64,000 nucleotides of DNA from Sulfolobales archaeon HS-7 (GTDB lineage: Archaea > Thermoproteota > Thermoprotei_A > Sulfolobales > Sulfolobaceae): NCBI GenBank assembly GCA_019704295.1, contig AP024596.1, positions 682,001 through 746,000 of the forward strand. Reading direction: 5' to 3'. The stretch's first letter is position 1. Each line of letters begins with the position of its first letter. Position numbers and translations under genes: made by a program. Positions 29,297-39,468 of this stretch are shown here, piece after piece. Under the pieces are notes generated by a model. The model ran no database searches, was not told the DNA's origin, and was given only the letters and a program-made list of their open reading frames with translations.

Positions 29297-29716
29297 CTAG
29301 ATATCAAATGCCCCCTTAATAATTTTACCTTTACGACCTAATGTAATAACCTTTACCCCTGACAGTTTTGCTTCTTTGATAAGGGTTTTATCATTAGTGA
29401 AGAGTACCATTTTCCTCGCTATGGCCGTTTCTAATAAAGCTCTATCAACTTCGCCGTTCACATTATCATCTATAATCTCCCATATTCCTAATTTTTTTTG
29501 TAAGTAATTTTCAGCAATTCTAGCTTTGGCACCTAATTTTCCAGATCTAGTCTCTTTAGATTTCAATTCGTTAATGACTAAACGATGTATATAAAATTTT
29601 GGAGAATATTCTAGATAATCTGCTACTAATTGAAATACATCTATTCCATCGTATACGTACATTAGTATGTTAGTGTCTACAAGGATGGCTAAGCGCTCTA
29701 TTGTAATGTTCCCCAC
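29297..29716 (-). CDS. PIN-domain RNase-like protein next to aIF2-gamma
   Basis: About 139 residues from the GTG at 29716; an ATG at 29731 is also in frame. The PIN fold acidic residues are visible: Asp in [12 protein letters not shown], Glu in VINELKS, Asp in VDRALLETA and in [11 protein letters not shown]. It lies 5 nt upstream of rpo7 and overlaps the 3' end of aIF2-gamma, a position conserved in archaeal genomes and unlike mobile VapBC pairs. It may be an FCF1/Utp23-like processing nuclease; the target is unknown. Confidence 0.8.
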   Translation of the reverse strand: MGNITIERLAILVDTNILMYVYDGIDVFQLVADYLEYSPKFYIHRLVINELKSKETRSGKLGAKARIAENYLQKKLGIWEIIDDNVNGEVDRALLETAIARKMVLFTNDKTLIKEAKLSGVKVITLGRKGKIIKGAFDI

Positions 29717-30930
29717 GCTATCATACGCCATCTGCCAGTAATTTGCTTGCTGATTACAATTCTCATTCCTTTATCCCATATTACTGCAGGTTTTTTCAAG
29801 ACGATGGATATAGTGTCACCCTTAGCATGAGAAACCGTACCGTAAATAGTATCCGTACCTACATTTATCATTAAACTGTCATTCACCCTGAACTTGTCTA
29901 CCTTTATGTCTGTGGTCACCCTTTCCAGCATATTGTATATCACAGTGATCTTATCAGTAACCTCAAGATTAACGTTGGCCCCTGTAACAACGCTTCCCCT
30001 TAGTACGTCAGCCTTGGTTAAGGAGGGATCCAGAGCCGTACCTATGGCAACCAACCCACCAGGTCTTGCCTTCTTCACCTCGACATCTCCAAATCTTAGG
30101 GTTCTAATTTCGGTATATATAGGGGAATATTCCGTTCTATTGCCCTTTTCTATTCTATTCCCTGGTAAAATCTTTATCTCGTCACCGATCTTAAACTCTC
30201 CCTGCACTATACTTCCTCCTAATACTCCCCCTCCTAAGTTGTTTACGGTCGTTCCTGGCTTATTTATATCAAAGCTCCTGATAGTTAGCATAACAGGCGA
30301 TTTACTAAGATCCCTTTCAGGGGTAGGTATATGTTTTTCAATGTAATATATTAGAGCTTCAATGTTAATTTTGTGTAGAGCACTCACTGGTACAATTGGA
30401 GAACCCTCCGCCCACGTTCCCTTTAAAAATTCCTTTATCTGTAAGAAATTCTTTATAGCGTCCTCTCTAGTCACAACATCAATTTTATTTTGTACTATAA
30501 TTAACTTAGTAATACCTATAATTCCAAGCGCATTAAAGTGCTCTCGTGTTTGCGGTTGGGGAAAAGGTTCATTTGCGGCGACTACAAGTAACGCACCATC
30601 CATAAGGGCTGCGCCACTGAGCATAGTGGCCATAAGACTTTCATGTCCAGGTGCGTCAATAAAAGATACCTTCCTTATGAATTTAGGTTCCCCTTCTCCA
30701 CATTGGGAACAATTATCCTCCGATATATACGCTTCTATTTCATTACAACCTTCGCATACTCCTATACTAGCCTCAGCGTATCCCAGTTTTATTGTCATTC
30801 CCCTCTTGAGTTCCTCTGAATGTTTTGCAGTCCAGACACCAGTTATCGCTTGCACTAATGTAGTTTTGCCATGATCTACATGACCTACTACACCTATATT
30901 CACTTCAGGCTGCGTTCTAGAACCACGCAA
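29698..30930 (-). CDS. eif2g: Translation initiation factor aIF2 subunit gamma
   Basis: The 410-residue GTPase has G1 [13 protein letters not shown]3 DAPGHES, G4 NKID and a zinc-knuckle insertion [22 protein letters not shown]-Tu-like domains II and III follow. It delivers initiator Met-tRNA to the small subunit. It is separated from upstream S6e by 4 nt. Confidence 0.96.
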   Translation of the reverse strand: MRGSRTQPEVNIGVVGHVDHGKTTLVQAITGVWTAKHSEELKRGMTIKLGYAEASIGVCEGCNEIEAYISEDNCSQCGEGEPKFIRKVSFIDAPGHESLMATMLSGAALMDGALLVVAANEPFPQPQTREHFNALGIIGITKLIIVQNKIDVVTREDAIKNFLQIKEFLKGTWAEGSPIVPVSALHKINIEALIYYIEKHIPTPERDLSKSPVMLTIRSFDINKPGTTVNNLGGGVLGGSIVQGEFKIGDEIKILPGNRIEKGNRTEYSPIYTEIRTLRFGDVEVKKARPGGLVAIGTALDPSLTKADVLRGSVVTGANVNLEVTDKITVIYNMLERVTTDIKVDKFRVNDSLMINVGTDTIYGTVSHAKGDTISIVLKKPAVIWDKGMRIVISKQITGRWRMIAWGTLQ

Positions 30931-30934
30931 AAAC

Positions 30935-31579
30935 TTATCCCCTTACAATTACTGTATTGATCTGAACTATGTCTGGAGTAATCAAGTTTCCCCTTACTAG
31001 TTTTCGCCTTCGCTCACCAGGCTTAGCTGGATAATATCCAGGGGGTCCAGAAAGTAATATTTTTTTCTTTACACCGCCAAGTACATCAGAACGCATTGGG
31101 AATCCACTATTATCAGATCCGCCTGTTATCCTTAGTTTAAGTTCTGGTAATCCTATAATCGTCCCATCAAATTGTTCTCCTATCTTCATATTAACTAGTG
31201 AGGAAGCCCTACTTTGATCCATGTTTATTTGAAACGATTTCGCCCTATAAACTTCTCCATCAAATTCCTCCTTGCCAAACTTTTCAGCGATTTCTTTATT
31301 AATATATATTACATTATCGGGGGTTTTATTATCAATAACTGCCTTGAAATGGACTTTGATCTTCTCTTTCTTATCTCCTTCTTTTTCCGTCTGAATAGTT
31401 ATGAACTGAGGAGAACCTATTTGATTGTGCGTTTTCTCGTTTATCTTAGCTATTGGTAAGGCTTTTCCCTCCTTTTCTCCCTGTAACACGTTAACCTCCT
31501 CTGTTGAGATTACTTTGCATTTAATTTTTTTGTCATTCTTGGTTTCAGGGTCTGAGATGACAATTTTAAAGTCTGCCAA
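30935..31579 (-). CDS. rps6e: 30S ribosomal protein S6e
   Basis: 214 residues with the S6e signature [14 protein letters not shown] and [25 protein letters not shown]. The N-terminal about 115 residues (an OB-like or MobB-like domain, lysine- and glutamate-rich) precede it, whereas many archaeal S6e proteins are shorter. It is the first gene of the S6e/aIF2-gamma/PIN/Rpo7/Spt4/DUF359 operon. Confidence 0.92.
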   Translation of the reverse strand: MADFKIVISDPETKNDKKIKCKVISTEEVNVLQGEKEGKALPIAKINEKTHNQIGSPQFITIQTEKEGDKKEKIKVHFKAVIDNKTPDNVIYINKEIAEKFGKEEFDGEVYRAKSFQINMDQSRASSLVNMKIGEQFDGTIIGLPELKLRITGGSDNSGFPMRSDVLGGVKKKILLSGPPGYYPAKPGERRRKLVRGNLITPDIVQINTVIVRG

Positions 31580-31645
31580 CTTTACTCCTCAGTTATCAAG
31601 AGTTTAACTAAAATATAAAACCGTCTCAGGCTTAAATATAGATAA

Positions 31646-32035
31646 ATGTTAGGAGTCTTACTTGTACTTCATGGTAGCAGAATTGAAAGTTGGCAGGAGA
31701 CTGCTCTAGGTTATGTAAATCTGTTAAGAAAACACTTCGATAACGTAGAGTACGGTTTCATTGAATTCAATACACCTACTCTTCGCGAGGCAGCCGAGAA
31801 ATTAGCAAGTAAAGGTGTTTCAGAAATAGTTGCAGTTCCTCTTCTCTTCGCGGCAGGTACTCATTTCAAACGGGATATACCAAGGCTTTTGAATCTAGAG
31901 GGTTCAGCTATAAGAGTAGGAGAAACGAGAATACCTGTGAGAGTCGCCGAACCCATAGGAGTCGATGAAAGAATCTCGCAAATACTTAAAGAGAGAGTAG
32001 AGGAGGCTTTAGCTGCTGGGATCACTTTAGAGTAG
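31646..32035 (+). CDS. cbiX: CbiX-type sirohydrochlorin chelatase
   Basis: The 129-residue small chelatase (CbiXS) has the N-terminal VLLVLHGSR with the metal-binding His and a second His in LLFAAGTHFKRDIP. It inserts Co or Fe into sirohydrochlorin, feeding cobalamin or siroheme synthesis. A TATA element (aaaatataaaacc at 31611-31622) implies a very short leader. It may connect to the siroheme-decarboxylase-like gene at 48.5 kb. Confidence 0.88.
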   Translation: MLGVLLVLHGSRIESWQETALGYVNLLRKHFDNVEYGFIEFNTPTLREAAEKLASKGVSEIVAVPLLFAAGTHFKRDIPRLLNLEGSAIRVGETRIPVRVAEPIGVDERISQILKERVEEALAAGITLE

Positions 32036-32084
32036 AAAACTCTTCCTAAATGTTCTACTATGAAAAGTATCAACTAAGCAAAAC

Positions 32085-32456
32085 TCACCTTGAATAAGAC
32101 AGAAGAAGTTGGAACATATCAAATGTAAAATATTCTCTATATTCTCCAGGATTTTTACTAATACAAATTGAAGCGAATTCCAGTTCATTCGCAACCCCAT
32201 ATTTTTCCTGGATCATGGTTAACGGGAGGTTCATATTAAGGTAGTCCCTAACAAACTCCTTAGAACATTTGTTATACAAAAAACATAGTACAGATAAATT
32301 CACTGCTCTTCGTTTTTTCCCATCATAGACGATTAAAACTAGTTGATCCCTTAATTTGCACCCATCAAGGATTTCAGAAGATATGGGTCTGATTAGTATA
32401 TATGGGACGTCCCGTTTTATGAACATATCAAGTATATCGTGAAAAGTTGTCTGCAT
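32085..32456 (-). CDS. Uncharacterised protein
   Basis: 123 residues with no recognised domain. It looks globular, with several cysteines (CKLRD, SVLCFLYNKCSKEF, ASICIS) and no membrane segment or signal peptide. It is divergent from taw3 with about 37 nt between starts and convergent with cbiX, so it is monocistronic. Its promoter region is shared with taw3. Confidence 0.65.
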   Translation of the reverse strand: MQTTFHDILDMFIKRDVPYILIRPISSEILDGCKLRDQLVLIVYDGKKRRAVNLSVLCFLYNKCSKEFVRDYLNMNLPLTMIQEKYGVANELEFASICISKNPGEYREYFTFDMFQLLLSYSR

Positions 32457-32493
32457 TACCGTAAACTAATTTAATTTATCCACATAAAAGCAT

Positions 32494-33069
32494 ATGATGT
32501 ACCCACCAACATGGGAAAAAGATAAAGCTAGCGCTGTAGATAGATTAGAAGAGGATAGACGAATAGGTTATTTAGACCCAGACATATATGACGTCCTTAT
32601 CGAATTCATGAAAGTTGACTCTCTCTTCACAAAGAGTAGTTGCAGTGGAAGGATAACTATAATAGATGCGGAATTTCCTTGGAATAGAAAAGATTCTTAT
32701 GTTCTATTTAAGAATCATTTTCCCATAATTAAAAATGATATACAGGAAGTAGTCAAGCAGAAAGCTAAGGCGACATTATGGTTAGTTACTCAAGGGCCTA
32801 TTCTCCACGTATATGCTGCTAACGAACAGGTTGCATGGAATTTGCTTAAGATTGCAAGGAATGTTGGATTTAAACATAGCGGAATTCTATCTGTAAATTA
32901 TCACGGTGCAGTAGTTGAACTTAGAACGGGTATAAAAATAACTATACCTATTCTTGATAACGATATTAGGGATAAATACATTGAAATAGCAAACAACGCA
33001 CTGATACTAGGCAAGAATAAACTTCAAAAGCTTAAAGAAGTGGTGTCCCTTGTTTCCACTCGTGATTAG
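32494..33069 (+). CDS. taw3: tRNA-wybutosine methyltransferase Taw3 (TYW3)
   Basis: The 191-residue protein has the TYW3 signature FTKSSCSGRITIID near residue 45 and WLVTQGPILHVYA with the GIKITIPI tail. It methylates N4 of the tricyclic intermediate at G37 of tRNA-Phe in wyosine-derivative synthesis. A TATA-like taatttaattta lies about 22 nt upstream of the first of two tandem ATG codons. Confidence 0.92.
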   Translation: MMYPPTWEKDKASAVDRLEEDRRIGYLDPDIYDVLIEFMKVDSLFTKSSCSGRITIIDAEFPWNRKDSYVLFKNHFPIIKNDIQEVVKQKAKATLWLVTQGPILHVYAANEQVAWNLLKIARNVGFKHSGILSVNYHGAVVELRTGIKITIPILDNDIRDKYIEIANNALILGKNKLQKLKEVVSLVSTRD

Positions 33070-33149
33070 ATAGTATTTTATAATGGATTTTGTAGTGAGC
33101 TATCTGCTCTAGCGAATTAGGAAATTTTGCTTACCGACTTCGCCAGCAG

Positions 33150-33340
33150 GCCTTGACAGATATGAAGACTACCGCTATATAGAACGTGATGTTCAAGACA
33201 TTAAAGCCGGGTCGTTGACCGGAGCGTAGGCTTACAATACCCTCGCTCATGTCCCTTGGGTACGTTTAGACCATTAATAACCATAATTAAAGGGTAGTCT
33301 GTAAACACATATTGTAGTATAATAGGGCTATCCATACCCA
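33150..33340 (+). repeat. R1 repeat, degenerate copy
   Basis: Matches the second half of R1 in the orientation of 24904-25201: ggagcgtaggcttacaatac corresponds to gagcagagacgtactacatc, followed by ccctcgct and, 90 nt later, gggctatccat. Confidence 0.5.
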
Positions 33341-33354
33341 TTCTCACGTTACAA

Positions 33355-33470
33355 TGTCTAATGTATAATTATAAACTAAAAAGTTATAAAACATATCTAT
33401 CTAGAAATTAAATTCGCTTAATTGTTAGAATAGTAATATAAAATTAGTTTATTAGGTGTAATTGTAAGTA
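33355..33470 (+). repeat. R2 dispersed noncoding repeat, copy B
   Basis: Shares aaagttataaaacatat, aaattaaattcgcttaattg and ataaaattagtttattagg with copies A (19029) and C (41228). Confidence 0.5.
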
Positions 33471-33864
33471 ATCATGCGGTTTTCGAAAATCAAGGGTAAT
33501 AAATGACCTTTTCTAAAGTAATGGGTTCAACGTTTGCTGAGGTTTCCATAAGGTAAATATTATAAGCTAGAAAGTCGGCAAAGGTGATCAATCGTTTACT
33601 CATTAAGTATTATCCCCAAATTGGACTCTTTGCTACTTGTTTTCCTATAAAATTTAGCTCTTAAACCACCGCTTGTTATATATTGGACACTATTTCGTGT
33701 TTTTAAGTTAGATTAATCCTATATTATTATAGACTAGTTAAACCAATAATATCTTTCCAGCATGAGATTTTTGGTGAAATGCGCTGTGAAATATATTAAT
33801 GTCTCCTAAAACTTCAGGAAAGTACAGGACCTTAGCCTTAGGGCCTCTCAGCGATACTTTCTCT

Positions 33865-34545
33865 TTATATATCTCCATTTATTCTCAAGTAAATTTTTCG
33901 TAGAAAGCGAATAATAGTTCTAGCGTCTTCTTCATCCCCAATTCCCCGCAATATAGTTCTCTTGAGAGAATAGTAAATCCTCTCATCTTGTGGATTTTTC
34001 TTAATAGTGTCCACCACCTCTCTAATATACTTATCAAGAAGCCTTAAAGCCTCGTCACTTATTTTAGCAGAGTTTTGTATAGCATTCCTGTTAATTTCGT
34101 ACAGCACTATTCCAACAGCGTGTGATAAGTTGAGAACAGGATACTCAGTGTTTGTAGGTATATGAAGCAATAAGTCACATTTAGATATTTCTTCCCTGGT
34201 TAATCCTACGCTTTCTCTACCGAATATAAGACCTACTCTCTTGTTCAGTATAAGTTTCGTTATCTCCCAAGGTTTTACGGATTTCCTTAGAAAATCACCA
34301 GGTATATCAGCTATACTAGAAGTTGCAATTTTAAGATCTAAATCGGTAATCGCTTCATCTAACGTTTGCACAACCCTACTTTCATTTAATACGTCTATTC
34401 CCCGCACTGCGAATTCCCTACCTTTGGTTACATCGCAAACAGGATTTACAATATAGAGTTCTTTCACCCCGAAGTTTTTACACAGTCTTGCTACAAATCC
34501 CACGTTATACTCGCCCTCAGGCTGAACAAGTATTACTCTAATCAC
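33865..34545 (-). CDS. trmJ: tRNA (cytidine/uridine-2'-O)-methyltransferase TrmJ
   Basis: About 226 residues from the GTG at 34545, which overlaps the stop of the upstream methyltransferase gene (GTGATTAG); an ATG 13 codons earlier is also in frame. The SPOUT motifs are ILVQPEGEYNVGFVARLCKNFG, LIFGRESVGLTREE and YPVLNLSHAVGIVLYE, the last with the trefoil knot. It methylates the ribose at position 32 of tRNA (Cm32 in Sulfolobus). It is the last gene of the L21e operon. Confidence 0.9.
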   Translation of the reverse strand: MIRVILVQPEGEYNVGFVARLCKNFGVKELYIVNPVCDVTKGREFAVRGIDVLNESRVVQTLDEAITDLDLKIATSSIADIPGDFLRKSVKPWEITKLILNKRVGLIFGRESVGLTREEISKCDLLLHIPTNTEYPVLNLSHAVGIVLYEINRNAIQNSAKISDEALRLLDKYIREVVDTIKKNPQDERIYYSLKRTILRGIGDEEDARTIIRFLRKIYLRINGDI

Positions 34546-35167
34546 TGCGAATACACTTAATAGCAAATATCGTTTCGAAATCAAAATTTTTCTCTATTTG
34601 CTTTTCAACTCTAATTTTGTTCCTACGTAATTCTGCGTATATTTTTTCCACATTTGCTAAAGAAGAATATACGAAATAATAGTAATTGGTACGGTATGAT
34701 AGGGCTTTAACGATTTCTTTTACCCCGTCAGGCCCCCCAGACCAGCTATATGATAACCATGAGTCGTATTCTTCTACAGGCAAATATGGAGGATTGAATA
34801 CTATTTTCTCAAAGTAATCTGCCCTAACTGCATACACAGTATCCGCGTTTATTATTTCTACATTTACATTATTGATCCTTGCTGAGCACTGTGTTGTTTC
34901 AGCGGCCATGGGATTTACATCAATCGCTACAACGCTAGCTCCAAGTTTGGCGAGATACACACTTATAATGCCAGTACCGCTTCCTATCTCCAAAATTCTC
35001 TCCCCCTTCTTAACATCAAGGATTTCCATTAAGGCCTGAGTGTCGTCAGATGGCTCGTATACATTATCATCGATGCAAATTTCTATATTATGGAATCTAG
35101 TAAGAGAGAAACGTCTGTTGGTGCGAATTGGTTCACTTTCATTGTAGAAACCGAATTTCGTCCGCAT
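34538..35167 (-). CDS. HemK/PrmC-like N5-glutamine or related methyltransferase
   Basis: The class I methyltransferase has ILEIGSGTGIISVYLAK as SAM motif I, an acidic AIDVNPMA and the catalytic NPPYLP motif that binds a planar NH2 group. It probably methylates the GGQ glutamine of release factor aRF1, like eukaryotic Mtq2, with a Trm112 partner. The only standard start is the ATG at 35167, which forces an 85-nt overlap with ksgA; the conserved domain begins near DDNVYEPSDDT, so the true start may be later and non-standard. Confidence 0.8.
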   Translation of the reverse strand: MRTKFGFYNESEPIRTNRRFSLTRFHNIEICIDDNVYEPSDDTQALMEILDVKKGERILEIGSGTGIISVYLAKLGASVVAIDVNPMAAETTQCSARINNVNVEIINADTVYAVRADYFEKIVFNPPYLPVEEYDSWLSYSWSGGPDGVKEIVKALSYRTNYYYFVYSSLANVEKIYAELRRNKIRVEKQIEKNFDFETIFAIKCIRSD

Positions 35168-35733
35168 AAAAGAGAGGCCCTCTTTAACGATTTATTTCTA
35201 TATTTTGAGATACACCCTATTAAATTATCCACTTGCTTATCATATTTTCTTGTTCTCTCTAACAATACTAATTCGCTATAAACTTTAGGTTCAGGCCTGA
35301 ATGATGAAGGAGGAATTTTCTTAATGGAACTAATTTTAAAGAAATAGTTACTGAGAAAAGAAATATACGTAGGATATTCCTGTAACTTTACTATAAAATC
35401 ACTTTGAATAATAAGTAATAATGAGTATATATCATTTATCTTAATAATTTCTGAAAAAAAATCCGATGTTATGTGATAAGGCAATGAAGATATTACACTG
35501 CCTCTGATAAAAGGGATATGCCTGGCGTCGCTAACACTAACGTTAAATTTTCCTCTTAATGGTTTAACTAATTCCTCGTCGATTTCAATAGTTAGATCAG
35601 GATTTATAACCTCAGTAATAGCCCCCTTACCAGTTCCTACTTCAATTACAGGTTTTCTAAGGGTCATCGCGATATCGCGAATTAAATACACTATTTTTTT
35701 ATCAACGAGGAAGTTTTGAGAAAGTCTTGCCAT
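35083..35733 (-). CDS. ksgA: 16S rRNA dimethyladenosine transferase KsgA/Dim1
   Basis: 216 residues: SQNFLVDKKIVYLI at the N-terminus, SAM motif VIEVGTGKGAITE and the catalytic SLPYHITSDFF (an NLPY variant). It dimethylates two adjacent adenosines in the 3' hairpin of 16S rRNA. The C-terminal domain is shorter than in most KsgA proteins (family usually about 230-270 residues). It lies between DUF655 and the HemK-like gene. Confidence 0.9.
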   Translation of the reverse strand: MARLSQNFLVDKKIVYLIRDIAMTLRKPVIEVGTGKGAITEVINPDLTIEIDEELVKPLRGKFNVSVSDARHIPFIRGSVISSLPYHITSDFFSEIIKINDIYSLLLIIQSDFIVKLQEYPTYISFLSNYFFKISSIKKIPPSSFRPEPKVYSELVLLERTRKYDKQVDNLIGCISKYRNKSLKRASLLCGRNSVSTMKVNQFAPTDVSLLLDSII

Positions 35734-35744
35734 TTATGGTTCCT

Positions 35745-36422
35745 TTATTTTTCATGTCTACTTTTTAGCTTCTGGAAATAGTTTATGAATGTGGTTTTTT
35801 CTCTCACTGGTTTAACGAATAGGAAATACCTCTCATCACTAAGACCTTGAGGCGAAGCAGCTTTTATTTCATATATTATTCTTTCAACTATTATGTTTTT
35901 GATGTCTTTCAATTTGGTTCTTTCCTCAATTTCCTTCAAACTCGTAAATTTACCCCTTTTCCTTTCATCTAATATAGTTTTTAATGATTTCTTTCCGATT
36001 GATGGTAATAATTCTAGGGAATGTAGTTTTAGCGTAAGGGATTCTGCCTGATTAAAAAACTCTACAAAGACATGTTCATTTTCATCCACCACTTTATTTA
36101 GAACTCTGACAAGCGAGTCCTTTGCGAGACTAGTTAGTTCATCATAAAATATTTGATCGACTCTGATAATTGAATTAGAGATAGGATACTCAGAGAGGGA
36201 GATCTTTTCTTCAGTTTGTATATTATCTAAAGGATGGATAAGTATTATTTCAAAAAGTCCGAAATAGTTCTCCCCTAATGCTTGAATTGTAGGTCTATTC
36301 TTCTCAGTCATTAGACCTTCTGGCATATAGTCAAGAACATAGAATGAGCTCTCGTCTATTTTTGTATCCCTTTTATCCCTATCAAACCTGCCATGAGCAT
36401 CTCTTCTCTGCAACGACCTCAC
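35745..36422 (-). CDS. DUF655 family protein (predicted nucleic-acid-binding)
   Basis: 225 residues: an N-terminal OB-like half (YVLDYMPEGL...YFGLFEIILI) and a helix-hairpin-helix segment (LELLPSIGKKSLKTILDERKRGKFTSLKEIEERTKLKDIKNIIVERI). The family is conserved beside rpo4 and ksgA in archaea and is thought to act on RNA or ribosomes; its function is unproven. The spacing to ksgA is 11 nt. Confidence 0.87.
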   Translation of the reverse strand: MRSLQRRDAHGRFDRDKRDTKIDESSFYVLDYMPEGLMTEKNRPTIQALGENYFGLFEIILIHPLDNIQTEEKISLSEYPISNSIIRVDQIFYDELTSLAKDSLVRVLNKVVDENEHVFVEFFNQAESLTLKLHSLELLPSIGKKSLKTILDERKRGKFTSLKEIEERTKLKDIKNIIVERIIYEIKAASPQGLSDERYFLFVKPVREKTTFINYFQKLKSRHEK

Positions 36423-36457
36423 TTAAGTAAAATATTATAAAAGATAAAATAATAATC

Positions 36458-36793
36458 TCAACGTTCGAGTTGAGATTTTATCAATTCTAATATTTTATTT
36501 AAATCGTCAGTACTGTATGTTTTCTCTTCAAGAAAAAGGGTGCTTCTCAATTCGTCTAATGTGGAAGGACATATGCTAGCTATTATTGCAGCGGTTTCCT
36601 CCTTAAGTCCCGTTTTTATTATTTCAGCTCTCAAGTGCGATGCTTTTTCGACAGTGCACTTCTCTACAGCCGATAAGTATTCGATAGTTCTTTCTATAGT
36701 TGCTGACAACTCGTTGTCCTTATTTTTTCCTTCTAGTATTCGTTTAGCTTCAGAATAAGAAACGTATTCGCTTTTCTCTATCTTAATTTCCAT
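36458..36793 (-). CDS. rpo4: RNA polymerase subunit Rpo4 (RpoF)
   Basis: 111 residues with the HRDC-like helical pattern of Rpo4: YVSYSEAKRILEGK, RTIEYLSAVEKCTVEKA and EETAAIIASICPSTLDELRSTL. It pairs with Rpo7 in the polymerase stalk. It overlaps rpl21e by 11 nt. Confidence 0.93.
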   Translation of the reverse strand: MEIKIEKSEYVSYSEAKRILEGKNKDNELSATIERTIEYLSAVEKCTVEKASHLRAEIIKTGLKEETAAIIASICPSTLDELRSTLFLEEKTYSTDDLNKILELIKSQLER

Positions 36794-37097
36794 ATGTCTG
36801 TCCTCTCAAAGGTTTCAAATGTTCTGGTCGTGTAAAGAGTGTTCTAAAAGAGTTTCCATCACTCACCCTGATTATATAACACCTTCCCCTTCTGCCTACA
36901 ATTTCCCCTGTTCTACCTTGGAACCTTCTGTGTGGCATTCCCTTATGTATGGCACTGTTTATATCAATAGCTACTCTTTCTCCCTCCTTATACTCATACA
37001 TTAACCTGCTTAATGAAGGCACGCCCCCCTTTTCTCTTACTGATTTCTTAAAAACGTTTCTGCTTTTTTGCCTATTGCCTTTTGACGCTTTTACCAT
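36783..37097 (-). CDS. rpl21e: 50S ribosomal protein L21e
   Basis: 104 residues with the L21e sequence YKEGERVAIDINSAIHKGMPHRRFQGRTGEIVGRRGRCYIIRV. It is the first gene of the operon L21e, Rpo4, DUF655, KsgA, HemK-like, TrmJ, all on the minus strand with overlaps or short gaps. Confidence 0.95.
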   Translation of the reverse strand: MVKASKGNRQKSRNVFKKSVREKGGVPSLSRLMYEYKEGERVAIDINSAIHKGMPHRRFQGRTGEIVGRRGRCYIIRVSDGNSFRTLFTRPEHLKPLRGQTYGN

Positions 37098-37605
<508 letters not shown>

Positions 37606-37805
37606 TTTAGCATTACTAAAATAGGTTAGTCCTTTTTACGGTTTTTGACTGTCTTAGAATTAGTTTAGGATTTAAAGATGCTTTATATTCTTTGAATAAT
37701 TTAGTTATTAATAATAAATCGCTAATATCTGTTCCTCTTAACATAATAACTCACTGATATTTTTAATAAGACTGTTTTCGTTAATAATCTTAGGGATTCA
37801 CCTTA

Positions 37806-38312
37806 ATCAAGATATGGATAAAGGAGTATGGTGAAGACGATCCAAAGAAATGTACGGGAAAGAAAATGATAAGATTAAATTATGCAAATCCTACCAGATC
37901 CTTCAAAGGAATAATATTAAATCCTTTTTCGAGGAAAATATTATCACTTAATGACTCTGATATTGTATCGAAACAGGGCATAACGATTATAGACTCCTCA
38001 TGGAATAAATCCGACATAACTTTTTTTAAGAAATTTATGAGAAATTCTAGAAGGTTACCCTTTCTTTTAGCAGCAAACCCTGTAAATTACGGAAAAGGAT
38101 TTAAGTTGAGCTCGTTAGAAGCCGCTGTTGCATCGTCTTATATATTAGGTGATACAGAGTTAGCAATAAAACTCGCTAATACAATAAAATGGGGTCATAC
38201 TTTCATAGAACTCAATAGAGAACTCCTCGATTGTTACTATAAGAAGACTGAAAGTGAAATAGAGAAATGCGAGAGAGACTTTCTAAATGAGAAATTTGAC
38301 CTTGGGACATAA
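37806..38312 (+). CDS. tsr3: rRNA aminocarboxypropyltransferase Tsr3 (DUF367), apparent AUC start
   Basis: About 168 residues. The conserved N-terminus KIWIKEYGEDDPKKCTGKK lies upstream of the first ATG (37866), and between the in-frame TAG at 37791 and that motif there is no ATG, GTG or TTG. The codon before KIW is ATC at 37806, making it the best start candidate. The rest follows the family (NPTRSFKGIILNPFSRKILS, RRLPFLLAANPVNYGKGFKLSSLEAAVAS). Tsr3 transfers the acp group from SAM to a modified U in small-subunit rRNA. Confidence 0.85.
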   Translation: MKIWIKEYGEDDPKKCTGKKMIRLNYANPTRSFKGIILNPFSRKILSLNDSDIVSKQGITIIDSSWNKSDITFFKKFMRNSRRLPFLLAANPVNYGKGFKLSSLEAAVASSYILGDTELAIKLANTIKWGHTFIELNRELLDCYYKKTESEIEKCERDFLNEKFDLGT

Positions 38313-38510
38313 GTGAACTATAGTCTTGAGCAGCAGATCAAAACTCATCATATCGTAATTAATATAAAAGCATCAGTATTGGCAATAATAATTCTGATAT
38401 TGATAAGAGCGTCAGTATTTACAGTAAGTTTTCATGTTATCCTTTACGGTTTAATGTTCATTAAGGAACGTTCAACTGCGGAGTTGCCAATGGATGAAAT
38501 AAGGACTTAG
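38313..38510 (+). CDS. Small membrane protein
   Basis: 65 residues from a GTG directly after the tsr3 stop. One hydrophobic stretch (ASVLAIIILILIRASVFTVSFHVILYGLMFI, written in two parts in the sequence around residues 20-50) is long enough for one or two membrane passes. No family is recognised. Zero spacing to tsr3 suggests co-transcription. It could be a chance frame, but the hydrophobic run supports a real protein. Confidence 0.45.
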   Translation: MNYSLEQQIKTHHIVINIKASVLAIIILILIRASVFTVSFHVILYGLMFIKERSTAELPMDEIRT

Positions 38511-39468
38511 TTATCAAATGTCTCCGCAAACTTCTCCTCTATAATCCAAGGTAAACCCAAGGAGTATTGAGAAACGTCCTAAGGGGCACAGCAAGTTATC
38601 AAAAGAAGAGGAATTCTGGGTTCATCATTAGGAGCAAAGACTCAACTCGCATCACCTATATATTGGATCCCTCCTACTGTATCCTCCTAACAGATCGAGA
38701 TTCCTCTAAATGTTCATTCCCAAGGTAAGTAACTCATTGTTCTTGAATTGCTTAACCGAATCTAATGAGGACTAATCGTTTGATTTATCCATTTTTCAAA
38801 TTCGTTATATACTTAAAATCAATTTCCTTGATATACAAAGAATTTCAGCTTGGATTGTAAGGACATAGGTTTATAGGTGAACTATCCTGCGGACGGAGCT
38901 TCCTGCTTCTCCACCTTACTAATGGCAGAGGACTCCACAGGTACAAAGGGTTGATTCCTAACCTGAATTGATCTTCATATTCAGAGTATTCCATACAAGA
39001 TCGTTGATTGGAGCAAAGCCGTACTGGATCAAACCCTCGCCTAGGTTTCTCTGTCACTTAATAGGTGGCTATCGTTAATAGTCTTCCAAGAACTCATATT
39101 TGAGTATATAGCGGCCATCCTTACTGTTCTTCCACCCCCTCAATCTATATAGAACGCGGCCATCAAGATAAGTTATTTTCATCCGTTGACATGTTAATCG
39201 TCTAAATAGATTACGCGGAGGTCTCCCTCGCATTCTTGGTAAGTTCCTTTGCTATTCCCGAAGCTGGTAGTTGCTACTGCTATAAGATATTAACTACTTT
39301 CATTACGTCTTTTAGGATTTCTGCCTGATCGAAGTTAATCACTTATGCATCAGACCTGCCATTTACTCTACATTATACTACTATTAACTATATTAACTAG
39401 AGACGAGGGCAGATCATCCCTTAGGTTTCTCATATTATCCTAGGGAGGAAAACCTCTCTATCTTATTT
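38511..39468. other. Gene-free region with a degenerate R1 copy
   Basis: In about 950 nt I find only a decayed R1 copy (about 38850-39080). The reverse-strand frame 38845-39057 runs through that repeat and is not considered a gene. The rest is AT-rich and featureless to my reading. Confidence 0.5.
38850..39080 (+). repeat. R1 repeat, degenerate copy
   Basis: Matches most of R1 in the orientation of 24904: gcttctccacctta, agaggactccaca, ttggagcaaagccgtactgg and ccctcgcctaggt correspond in order to the R1 segments. Confidence 0.5.

Larger units (their letters stand above)
33070..33864. other. Gene-free region with R1 and R2 copies
   Basis: No gene is seen in about 800 nt. It includes a degenerate R1 copy (about 33150-33340) and an R2 copy (about 33355-33470). 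The segment 33500-33720 resembles the R3 region loosely. Just before trmJ's 3' end there is unremarkable sequence. Confidence 0.55.

Noticed and set aside
30362..30874. Long frame antisense to aIF2-gamma
   Set aside because: Shadow of a real, highly conserved gene; codon pattern follows the complementary strand.
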